Source: Pseudomonadota bacterium (lineage in GTDB: Bacteria; Pseudomonadota; Alphaproteobacteria; Rhizobiales; Rhizobiaceae). Taken from it: a stretch of DNA of 5,153 nt. Location of the stretch: NCBI GenBank assembly GCA_023393575.1, contig JAEWKX010000424.1, positions 1 to 5,153 on the forward strand, in the 5' to 3' direction. Shown in pieces: positions 1 to 4,773 of the stretch. Each line of letters opens with the position of its first letter. Within the stretch, counting starts at the first letter, position 1. Under the pieces are notes generated by a model. It was not told the DNA's origin. It was given only the letters and a program-made list of their open reading frames with translations, and did not search any database. The translations under genes were made by a program, and so were the position numbers.

Positions 1-175
1 GATAGAAACGGCCCTTGAACCGAAATTTCAACAGCATTTCGTCCATGCCATGGCGCTGCCCAACAAGGTGGACGCCTTCCCTCACCTCGCAAAGGTCGTA
101 ACGCTGCCGGAACGCAGGACATTGGCGGAGGATGCGGAAGTCGGCGGACGCCGGCGCCGGCGCAGCCGCGAGTAA
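1..175 (+). CDS. C-terminal end of an ASKHA-domain (DUF4445-like) protein, possible corrinoid-protein reactivator; 5' partial
   Basis: The frame is open from the left edge and ends at TAA 173-175, giving 57 residues that begin IETALEPKFQQHF. The visible part includes HAMALPNKVDAFPHLAKVVTLPE and a very basic tail of five arginines (RRRRRSRE). By recollection this pattern matches the C-terminus of rhizobial ASKHA-domain proteins (DUF4445, RACo/RamA-like). In that family the protein uses ATP to reduce and reactivate the cobalt of corrinoid proteins in methyltransferase systems. The catalytic part and any N-terminal 2Fe-2S ferredoxin domain lie outside the window, so the function cannot be confirmed. 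The arginine-rich end could be a nucleic-acid or protein contact or simply a GC-rich extension. The gene converges with the LysR gene and its stop codon abuts that gene's stop with no gap. Presence of a gene end is fairly certain from the conserved-looking composition; the family is a moderate-confidence call. Confidence 0.55.
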   Translation, partial: IETALEPKFQQHFVHAMALPNKVDAFPHLAKVVTLPERRTLAEDAEVGGRRRRRSRE

Positions 176-189
176 TCACGCGGCGGCGC
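160..189. terminator. GC-rich hairpin over two abutting stop codons (possible bidirectional terminator)
   Basis: Positions 160-170 pair with 179-189 in 10 of 11 positions (one A/G mismatch at 164/185). The inner six base pairs, GCCGCG and CGCGGC, are perfect. The 8-nt loop 171-178 contains TAA of the plus-strand gene and the reverse complement of TGA of the LysR gene. There is no T-run on either side, so it is not a classical intrinsic terminator. It may slow polymerase or protect both 3' ends. Because it is palindromic it would form in both transcripts. Confidence 0.4.
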
Positions 190-1072
190 GGGTCATCTGG
201 CCATAGAAGTCGCGGATGCTTTCGGCCACGGCCTTGCCGGGCACGGAAAGCTGCGGCGTCGTGATCAGCCGCACGTCGAAGCTGAAGAGCTCCGGCAGCC
301 CCTCCTGCGGCCCGAGCACCACCATCTCGTTCGCCACGTAGGAGCGTGGGAACGGTGCGATGGCAAGGTCCGACAGAACCGCCGCCCGCTGCGCCATGGT
401 ATGGGCGCTGGCATAGGCCACGCGGTACGGCAGCTTCTGCTTCTCGAGCTGCGCGATCGCCTCCTGGCGCCAGCAGCAGCCCTCCTCCCATACGGAAATC
501 GGCAGCGGATCGCGCAGATGCGCATTGCCGCACTTCGCTCCCGCCCAGACCAGCCGCTCGGTGTGGATCACCTCGCCGACGCCGTTGAAGGAGCGCGGAT
601 TGCAGTTGAAGAGCGCAAGGTCCAGCCGCTGCTCCTCGACGCGCTTGCGAAGCGCCGAGCTCATATCGACCGTCACGTCCACCATGATGCCGGGGAAGCT
701 GTCGGCGAAATCCTTGAGAATGCGCGGCAGAAGACGCTCGGCGATGTCGTCGGGCGCCCCCAGCCGCACCACGCCCGAAAGCTCCGGCATGACGAAGCGG
801 GAAACCGCCTCGTTGGAGAGCGCCAGCATTCGACGGGCATAGGAAAGCAGCATCTCCCCGTGTTGCGTCAGCGTTACCGAACGCGCGTCGCGCAGGAAGA
901 GCGTCGTCCTCAACTGCTCTTCCAGCTTCTTGATCTGCATGGAGACGGCGGACGGCGTGCGCAGCACGGCTTCCGCAGCGGTCGAGAAGTTCCCCGTTTC
1001 GGCGATCGCCACGAAGGTCCGCAGCACATCGTTGTCAAGCAGCGGCAAAGGCGGGCGGAAAGGTACGGTCAT
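176..1072 (-). CDS. LysR-family transcriptional regulator (LrhA-like)
   Basis: This is a 298-residue protein of normal length for LysR regulators. Residues 12-70 form the winged helix-turn-helix: LLDNDVLRTFVAIAETGNFS, then the recognition region with SAVSMQIKKLEEQL (about 41-54) and LFLRDARSVTLTQHGEMLL. Residues about 98-290 are the two-lobed effector-binding domain, opening with LSGVVRLGAPDDIAERLLP. The N-terminal pattern LDxDxLRTFVAxA and the LxLGAxDxxAxxxLP segment resemble E. coli LrhA/PecT-type regulators more than CysB- or GcvA-like ones. The effector is unknown. Four cysteines (157, 181, 199, 200), two of them adjacent, lie in the effector domain. The frame stays open upstream to 1249, but I place the start at 1072. 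A GGTGG lies 5 nt upstream, the protein pattern begins there, and a promoter (1105-1134) lies just ahead, so more distal starts would precede the transcript. ATG 1084 is an alternative with no ribosome site. LysR proteins usually regulate themselves and a neighbour; here the divergent neighbour is the DUF1127 gene. Confidence 0.93.
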   Translation of the reverse strand: MTVPFRPPLPLLDNDVLRTFVAIAETGNFSTAAEAVLRTPSAVSMQIKKLEEQLRTTLFLRDARSVTLTQHGEMLLSYARRMLALSNEAVSRFVMPELSGVVRLGAPDDIAERLLPRILKDFADSFPGIMVDVTVDMSSALRKRVEEQRLDLALFNCNPRSFNGVGEVIHTERLVWAGAKCGNAHLRDPLPISVWEEGCCWRQEAIAQLEKQKLPYRVAYASAHTMAQRAAVLSDLAIAPFPRSYVANEMVVLGPQEGLPELFSFDVRLITTPQLSVPGKAVAESIRDFYGQMTRAAA

Positions 1073-1082
1073 GAACGCCACC

Positions 1083-1128
1083 ATCAATAAAACTGAATTT
1101 AAAGACGATATCGTTTCGTTTGATTGAA
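1083..1128. promoter_or_regulatory. Inverted repeats over the LysR promoter (possible autoregulatory operator)
   Basis: Two nested symmetric elements are visible. The first is the perfect 10-bp palindrome ACGATATCGT at 1105-1114, which covers the -10 hexamer of the LysR promoter. The second is an imperfect inverted repeat of ATCAATAAAAC (1083-1093) with GTTTGATTGAA (1118-1128), pairing at 9 of 11 positions. The two are not centred on the same point. LysR proteins typically bind interrupted dyads near their own promoters, so either element could be the regulator's site. This is inference from position only. Confidence 0.35.
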
Positions 1129-1134
1129 TGTCAA
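1105..1134 (-). promoter_or_regulatory. Candidate sigma-70 promoter of the LysR gene
   Basis: On the minus strand a perfect TTGACA (1129-1134) is followed by 18 nt and TATCGT (1105-1110, four of six matches to TATAAT). Transcription would start near 1098, leaving an untranslated leader of about 26 nt before ATG 1072. The surrounding DNA (about 1081-1220) is much more AT-rich than the flanking genes. Confidence 0.55.
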
Positions 1135-1144
1135 GCAGGGCGCA

Positions 1145-1471
1145 ATGTGCTCTCAATCGAAGGTGACCCGCGTTCGAAACACCACAAAAATTCATAAAAA
1201 GCATCATGGCCATCTGATTGATAGATGGATCACGTCTGTCATCCTTCACGGGAAAACGAGAACCACCATCTCATCCGCATCGTCACAACGGGCTTCCGCC
1301 TGGGGATTTCACGCCCTCACCCGCCCCCTTACCCGGCTCGCTACTCGGGTACAGTCGGAATGGCGCCACCGCCGGACGGAACGGCTGCTGGAATCGCTGC
1401 CGTCGGAACTCCGCAAGGACATCGGTTGGCCGGCAACCGATGGAGCGGCCGGTCCGCGGCGCATCCACTGA
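1145..1471 (+). CDS. DUF1127-type small basic protein; start uncertain
   Basis: The C-terminal part of this frame carries a DUF1127-like motif: EWRHRRTERLLESLPSELRK followed by DIGWP, residues 72-96 of the 108-residue version used here. DUF1127 proteins are small, arginine-rich and abundant in Rhizobiales; some act in RNA turnover or phosphate and stress physiology (CcaF1 of Rhodobacter sphaeroides binds RNA). The motif here ends in GWP rather than the usual GLxR, so it is a divergent member. The start is unsettled. ATG 1145 has an AGGG 4 nt upstream and is the only in-frame ATG; TTG 1124 would add seven residues. Codons 1145-1255 are AT-rich and look unlike protein, whereas the rest looks coding. 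The real product may be shorter, for instance beginning near ACG 1256, which is preceded by GGGAAA and followed by RTTIS. That would give a 71-residue protein. Transcription would be divergent from the LysR gene. Confidence 0.6.
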   Translation: MCSQSKVTRVRNTTKIHKKHHGHLIDRWITSVILHGKTRTTISSASSQRASAWGFHALTRPLTRLATRVQSEWRHRRTERLLESLPSELRKDIGWPATDGAAGPRRIH

Positions 1472-1488
1472 CCAAGCCCTGCCCCCGT

Positions 1489-1513
1489 CCGGTGCCGGTA
1501 ATGCCGGCGCCGG
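1489..1513 (+). other. Strong GC-rich hairpin downstream of the DUF1127 gene
   Basis: CCGGTGCCGG (1489-1498) pairs with CCGGCGCCGG (1504-1513) around the 5-nt loop TAATG. The 10-bp stem has nine Watson-Crick pairs and one G-U pair in the plus-strand RNA. It begins 17 nt after the DUF1127 stop codon. No T-run follows, so it may be a 3'-end stabiliser, a processing site or a weak terminator rather than a classical intrinsic terminator. Confidence 0.5.
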
Positions 1514-1548
1514 CCATGGCGGAACGACGCCCCGACCGGTGCCGCCCC

Positions 1549-1625
1549 TGTCGCAAATTTAAGAGACAGATGATGCCAGCCCCACTTTCCGGCAAGTTTT
1601 TTTCATGGCAGTGTCGCAATTGAAG
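1549..1625. repeat. Direct repeat TGTCGCAAnTTnAAG, two copies 63 bp apart, upstream of the GlxA-family gene
   Basis: TGTCGCAAATTTAAG at 1549-1563 recurs as TGTCGCAATTGAAG at 1612-1625, differing by one deleted A and one T-to-G change. The copies start 63 bp apart, about six turns of B-DNA, which places them on the same face of the helix. They lie 38 to 114 bp upstream of the regulator's start codon. AraC-type activators often bind directly repeated half-sites, so these could be operator sites for autoregulation or for another factor. A chance repeat cannot be excluded. Confidence 0.4.
1574..1603 (+). terminator. Weak rho-independent terminator candidate after the DUF1127 gene
   Basis: TGCCAG (1574-1579) pairs imperfectly with CCGGCA (1589-1594), with one mismatch and a 9-nt loop. 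Two bases later comes a run of seven T (1597-1603). The stem is short, but the T-run is the longest in the window. It would end the DUF1127 transcript and insulate the next gene, which starts 60 bp downstream. Confidence 0.35.
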
Positions 1626-1627
1626 CA

Positions 1628-1643
1628 CTGGCGCAGTCGCCAG
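1628..1643. promoter_or_regulatory. Perfect 6-bp inverted repeat just upstream of the GlxA-family ribosome site
   Basis: CTGGCG (1628-1633) and CGCCAG (1638-1643) are perfect inverted repeats separated by CAGT. They sit immediately upstream of the GAGG ribosome-binding site (1649-1652) and partly follow the second copy of the TGTCGCAA repeat. The element could be a protein-binding dyad or a small leader hairpin affecting translation. Function is inferred from position. Confidence 0.35.
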
Positions 1644-1662
1644 GCACTCGAGGTATCGCGGC

Positions 1663-2691
1663 ATGAACGTGATGAGCAAGCAACCGGCTGTAAAACGGAC
1701 CCTCGTCTTTTTTCTCGTACCCGATTTCACGCTGCTGCCGTTCACGGCAGCCGTCGAAACATTGCGGATCGCCAACCGCATGCTGGGCTACCAGGCTTAT
1801 AGCTGGCGGCTCTGTTCCATCGACGGCGAGAAGGTCCATTCCTCCGCCGGCATTGCGCTCGAGGTGAATTCCTCCGTTGCCGACGAGCGTAGGAACCTCG
1901 GCGGCGAGAACCGGCCGAACATGGTGCTCGTCTGCTCCGGCATCGACATCGACCAGTACCAGAACAAGACCGTGAACGCCTGGCTGCGCGAGACCTACAA
2001 CCGCGGCATCGCGGTCGGCAGCCTCTGTACCGGTGCGCATGTGCTCGCCCAGGCGGGCCTCCTCAACGGCAAACGCTGCGCCATCCACTGGGAGAACCTG
2101 CCGGGCTTCGCGGAAGCCTTCCCGCAGGCGGAAGTCTATGCGGATCTCTACGAGGTGGACGGCAACATCTATACCTGCGCCGGCGGTACCGCCTCGCTCG
2201 ACATGATGCTGAACCTCATTGGCCAGGATTTCGGCGAGAACCTCGTGAACCGGGTCTGCGAGCAGCAGTTGACAGACCGCGTGCGCAATCCGCACGACCG
2301 GCAGCGGCTGCCGTTGCGCGCCCGGCTCGGCGTGCAGAACGCCAAGGTCCTCTCGATCATCGAGCTGATGGAGAACAACCTGTCGGAGCCGCTGTCGCTG
2401 GTGGAAATCGCCGACGATGCCGGCCTGTCGCGCCGTCAGATCGAACGCCTGTTCCGCCAGGAGATGGGCCGCTCCCCGGCCCGCTATTACCTGGAGATCC
2501 GGCTGGACCGTGCCCGGCACCTCTTGGTGCAGTCCTCCATGCCGGTCGTGGAAGTGGCGGTCGCCTGCGGTTTCGTGTCGGCCTCGCATTTCTCCAAATG
2601 CTACCGAGAGGTCTACAACCGCTCGCCGCAGCAGGAGCGCGCCGAGCGCAAGCTGACGATCGCCAGCTCCCGCCAGAGCGTCGCCGCCTGA
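1663..2691 (+). CDS. GlxA-family transcriptional regulator: DJ-1/PfpI-like domain plus AraC HTH (GbdR-like)
   Basis: This is a 342-residue protein of the usual family length. Residues about 12-190 form a DJ-1/PfpI (class I amidotransferase-like) domain: TLVFFLVPDFTLLPFTAAVE at the N-terminus, the nucleophile-elbow region GSLCTGAHVLAQAGLLNGKR with Cys122, and His142-Trp143, then the YTCAGGTASLDMMLNLI segment (170-186). Residues about 225-325 form the AraC DNA-binding domain. Its first helix-turn-helix is around 246-264 (SLVEIADDAGLSRRQIERLF) and its second around 295-314 (VVEVAVACGFVSASHFSKCY). Relatives include Pseudomonas GbdR, which responds to glycine betaine and dimethylglycine, CdhR and ArgR. 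The ligand here is not determined by sequence, but the GcvT-family gene and the ASKHA-like gene end nearby favour a methylated-amine signal. ATG 1663 is chosen because GAGG lies 10 nt upstream; ATG 1672 has no such site. The gene converges with the toroid protein gene over a 42-bp gap. Confidence 0.93.
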   Translation: MNVMSKQPAVKRTLVFFLVPDFTLLPFTAAVETLRIANRMLGYQAYSWRLCSIDGEKVHSSAGIALEVNSSVADERRNLGGENRPNMVLVCSGIDIDQYQNKTVNAWLRETYNRGIAVGSLCTGAHVLAQAGLLNGKRCAIHWENLPGFAEAFPQAEVYADLYEVDGNIYTCAGGTASLDMMLNLIGQDFGENLVNRVCEQQLTDRVRNPHDRQRLPLRARLGVQNAKVLSIIELMENNLSEPLSLVEIADDAGLSRRQIERLFRQEMGRSPARYYLEIRLDRARHLLVQSSMPVVEVAVACGFVSASHFSKCYREVYNRSPQQERAERKLTIASSRQSVAA

Positions 2692-2733
2692 GACACGTGC
2701 CTGTTGCGCTTGTCAGTCGATGCGTCAGCATCC

Positions 2734-3720
2734 TTACGCAGCATGGGCATGATCCCACCAGCGGAGAACCCGCGACGCGCGGAGCGTGATCCACGGGCAA
2801 GGCTTGCCTGCCCCCTCGCCCATGACGAACCAGACCCTGCCCGGCAGTTCCCAATCCCGCCGCCATCGTCCGTCCGCCAAGCGCTTCAGCCTCAGGTGAT
2901 CGATCGCCTCACCCAGCCGCGGGTCCGGACCGGTACGGGTGAGCAAGGCGGAGGCGCGGAAGTAGTCGAGTGCGCGAAGAACATCGTAGCGCCAGCGGTT
3001 GGGATGCAGAAAGGCAAGAAATGCCGCGTCCGCCGGCTCGCCGGAACGGAGGCGCCGGAAGAGCTTGCGGGCGAGCAGAAACTCCTCGCCCGCGCGCCGT
3101 GCCTGACGAGAGGCGGGCGTGCCGCCGGTTGCCTTCTCGAACTCCAGCAGCCCTTCCAGCACGTTGATCGTGGTGGAGAAGGACGAGCGGGTCGAGCCTC
3201 TGACCCGTTCACAGTTCCAGCCCCCGTCGGCGAGGCGCTCATTGATCAGCCGGTCGACGATTGGCGAGACATCGACGCCGAAATACGCACCGTCGGCCAC
3301 CGTGCGGCCGTTGATGCACTCCTCCACCTCTCCATCCCAATAGCGTTGCCCGCCTTCCTCCCACCGACAATGTACGCCCAGCAGGGTCACCGTCCTTTGC
3401 GCTGCGGCCGAGGCGGGATCGAGGCCGAACTCCCGAAGCTGCGAGAGGGAAAAGCAGGTTGCGGTCCACGGCTGCCCGACCTCTTGCCATTCGCGCGGCT
3501 GGAAATCGGCAGGCGCGAAAGCGCCGCCCGCCCATTGCCCGTCGCCATCCTGGCAGGACAGCAGCCGCGCGCCCCAGCCTTCCATCTCCACCCTTGCCCG
3601 CTCGGCACGCCATTCGGCCTCGGGCCAGTCCAGCAGATCGCGCATCACCTGCCAACGGATCGCAGGATCGGAAGAAAGAAGCCAGTCAAGGACAGTTGCA
3701 GAAGGGGTCATGGCGCGCAT
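2734..3720 (-). CDS. Squalene-cyclase-like alpha/alpha-toroid protein, substrate unknown
   Basis: This 328-residue protein is rich in tryptophan and has glycine-tryptophan repeats like the QW motifs of the terpenoid cyclase/prenyltransferase alpha/alpha-toroid fold: DGDGQW (58-63), LADGGWNCE (163-171) and LADGRWRRDW (281-290). Between them are helical segments, including STRSSFSTTINVLEGLLEF (176-194) and HPNRWRYDVLRALDYF (239-254). The fold is that of squalene-hopene cyclases, but the protein is about half their length, and no DxDD protonation motif or signal peptide is visible. It is therefore unlikely to be a true cyclase. Similar hypothetical proteins are often labelled squalene cyclase by fold alone. 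ATG 3720 is used; ATG 3711 (MTPSATVLDWL) is equally possible, and neither has a convincing ribosome site. A candidate promoter sits just upstream, so the gene is probably transcribed separately from the response regulator, 68 bp away on the same strand. It may also be reached by read-through from that gene. Confidence 0.85.
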   Translation of the reverse strand: MRAMTPSATVLDWLLSSDPAIRWQVMRDLLDWPEAEWRAERARVEMEGWGARLLSCQDGDGQWAGGAFAPADFQPREWQEVGQPWTATCFSLSQLREFGLDPASAAAQRTVTLLGVHCRWEEGGQRYWDGEVEECINGRTVADGAYFGVDVSPIVDRLINERLADGGWNCERVRGSTRSSFSTTINVLEGLLEFEKATGGTPASRQARRAGEEFLLARKLFRRLRSGEPADAAFLAFLHPNRWRYDVLRALDYFRASALLTRTGPDPRLGEAIDHLRLKRLADGRWRRDWELPGRVWFVMGEGAGKPCPWITLRASRVLRWWDHAHAA

Positions 3721-3730
3721 ATCCGGGGGT

Positions 3731-3762
3731 TCCGCGACCGACTATACCAAGCCTGTCGCGGA
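3731..3762. repeat. 8-bp perfect inverted repeat flanking the -10 of the toroid gene promoter
   Basis: TCCGCGAC (3731-3738) and GTCGCGGA (3755-3762) are perfect inverted repeats separated by 16 bp. One arm lies in the promoter spacer and the other near the predicted transcription start, bracketing the -10 hexamer. This arrangement suits a repressor dyad. It could also be a loose hairpin in read-through RNA from the upstream response regulator gene. Confidence 0.35.
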
Positions 3763-3769
3763 CCGTCAG
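3741..3769 (-). promoter_or_regulatory. Candidate sigma-70 promoter of the toroid protein gene
   Basis: On the minus strand CTGACG (3764-3769, four of six matches to TTGACA) is followed by exactly 17 nt and TATAGT (3741-3746, five of six matches to TATAAT). Transcription would start near 3734, giving a leader of about 14 nt to ATG 3720 or 23 nt to ATG 3711. The longer leader slightly favours the 3711 start. Confidence 0.4.
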
Positions 3770-3788
3770 CGCGCCGTTTCCGACAGCC

Positions 3789-4622
3789 TCAGGCCGCCGC
3801 CGGACGTGTCCCCGGCATGGAGCGGATCTGGATCAGCGTATCCAGGTTCTGGTTGACGCGGCAGTAGAATTCCTCATCGATGAAGGGCCGCAGCATGAAG
3901 TCGTTGCCGCCGGCCTTCAGGAAGCGCGCGGACAGCAGCCGGTTGGACGAAGACGATACGCCGATGATGCGCAGTTCGTGCGAGCCCCGGAAGGAGCGGA
4001 TGCGACGCGTCAGCTCGAAGCCATCGATATCCGGCATGTTGTAGTCGGTCACCACCAAGCCGATGTCCGGGTTGCCCTTGAGAATCTCGAGCGCCTTGGC
4101 GCCGCTTTCGGCGGTACTGACGCGGAAATTGTAGCGCTTCAACCGGCTGGTCAACAGCGCCCGCGCCGTCGGGCTGTCGTCGACGATCAGCACGTGGTGA
4201 CGGTGGTTGGTGAGAAATCGGGCGACCGACTCCGCCAGCATGTCCACCGCGAACACGTTGTCCTTGATGATATAATCGACGATGTCCTTCGACAGCAGCT
4301 GATCGCGCGTACTCTCGTGGAAGGTGCCGGTGAAGACGATCGTCGGGATGCTGAGATCGATCAGGTATTCAAGTGCCTCGCCGCTTTCGGCCCCAGGCAG
4401 GTTGATATTGGAGATCGCCAGCGTCACCGGATCGGTGGAGCGGTCATAGGCAAGCTGCAACTCCTCGAAGTTGCGGCAGATCTCCACCTCGATCCCGAAC
4501 AGCTCTTTCAGGCGCGTGCCGATCATGGAGGTAAAGACGTTGGAATCCTCCGCCAGCAGGATGCGGGCGTCTGCCAGCGATTGGCCGGAATACTGCATTC
4601 CGGAAATGCCAAGGAAAGTCAT
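3789..4622 (-). CDS. Response regulator with two receiver domains and no output domain
   Basis: This 277-residue protein consists of two CheY-like receiver domains. REC1 (about 19-137) keeps an acidic pair (Glu25-Asp26), Thr98 and Lys120, but the phospho-acceptor aspartate is replaced by Asn72 (AISNINLPG), so it is probably not phosphorylated. REC2 (about 142-262) has Asp148-Asp149, the acceptor Asp193 in VVTDYNMPDIDG and Ser223, while the usual conserved lysine is Arg245 in MLRPF. Phosphorylation at Asp193 would be expected. The same tandem layout occurs in REC-REC-GGDEF diguanylate cyclases, but here the protein stops after REC2 with a short tail (MPGTRPAAA). It probably acts through protein contacts, as a CheY-like or adaptor regulator; the partner kinase is not in the window. 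ATG 4622 is supported by a near-ideal ribosome site. The gene lies downstream of the terminator of the GcvT-family gene and is likely an independent unit. Confidence 0.93.
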   Translation of the reverse strand: MTFLGISGMQYSGQSLADARILLAEDSNVFTSMIGTRLKELFGIEVEICRNFEELQLAYDRSTDPVTLAISNINLPGAESGEALEYLIDLSIPTIVFTGTFHESTRDQLLSKDIVDYIIKDNVFAVDMLAESVARFLTNHRHHVLIVDDSPTARALLTSRLKRYNFRVSTAESGAKALEILKGNPDIGLVVTDYNMPDIDGFELTRRIRSFRGSHELRIIGVSSSSNRLLSARFLKAGGNDFMLRPFIDEEFYCRVNQNLDTLIQIRSMPGTRPAAA

Positions 4623-4626
4623 GCTA

Positions 4627-4633
4627 CCCCTTC
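4627..4633 (-). promoter_or_regulatory. Strong ribosome-binding site of the response regulator gene
   Basis: GAAGGGG on the minus strand lies 4 nt upstream of ATG 4622. It is the strongest Shine-Dalgarno match in the window and fixes the start. No convincing -35/-10 pair was found between it and the terminator at 4714-4742. Confidence 0.6.
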
Positions 4634-4713
4634 AGTCGGTTACTGTGCCCTGGTGGAACACATAGCCCGGACTGATTTGCGGAACCGTTAATGAAGCCGC
4701 TAAGGTATTGTCC

Positions 4714-4742
4714 AAGAAGGAAAAGGCGGCATGAAAGCCGCC
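4714..4742 (-). terminator. Rho-independent terminator of the GcvT-family gene
   Basis: On the minus strand a perfect 6-bp GC stem (GGCGGC 4737-4742 with GCCGCC 4725-4730) encloses the loop TTTCAT (4731-4736) and is followed by TTTTCCTTCTT (4714-4724). It begins 31 bp after the stop codon at 4774. On the plus strand the stem is not followed by T residues, so it works for the minus-strand gene. It separates that gene from the response regulator. Confidence 0.75.
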
Positions 4743-4773
4743 CTTGAGGTAAATGCTCCGTTACAGGGTGGGC

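Noticed and set aside
401..1090. Plus-strand open frame of 229 codons
   Set aside because: It is a mirror of the LysR coding sequence, with composition typical of antisense translation.
1225..1623. Plus-strand frame with ATG at 1225, 132 codons
   Set aside because: It overlaps the DUF1127 gene in another frame, is proline-rich, and has no recognisable domain. The overlapping frame carries the ERLLESLPSELRKDIGW motif and is the better choice.
1603..2589. Minus-strand open frame of 328 codons
   Set aside because: It is antisense to the GlxA-family regulator, which has both DJ-1/PfpI and AraC motifs. The antisense product is histidine/valine/glycine-rich without a family signature.
2719..2732. 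Small inverted repeat GATGC-GTCA-GCATC in the 42-bp gap between convergent genes
   Set aside because: The stem has only five base pairs and no T-run follows on either strand; it is too weak to call a terminator.
2704..3867. Plus-strand open frame of 387 codons
   Set aside because: It is antisense to almost the whole toroid protein gene, proline/arginine/alanine-rich, and shows no domain pattern or ribosome site.
3459..4691. Long plus-strand open frame of 410 codons
   Set aside because: It lies antisense to the response regulator and toroid genes, both of which have clear family motifs. Its translation is low-complexity and has no recognisable domain; it follows from high-GC codon use on the other strand.
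4665..4715. Possible promoter or CtrA-like TTAA site upstream of the response regulator
   Set aside because: TTAACGGTT is only a half-site and no -35/-10 pair with acceptable spacing was found, so no promoter is annotated.
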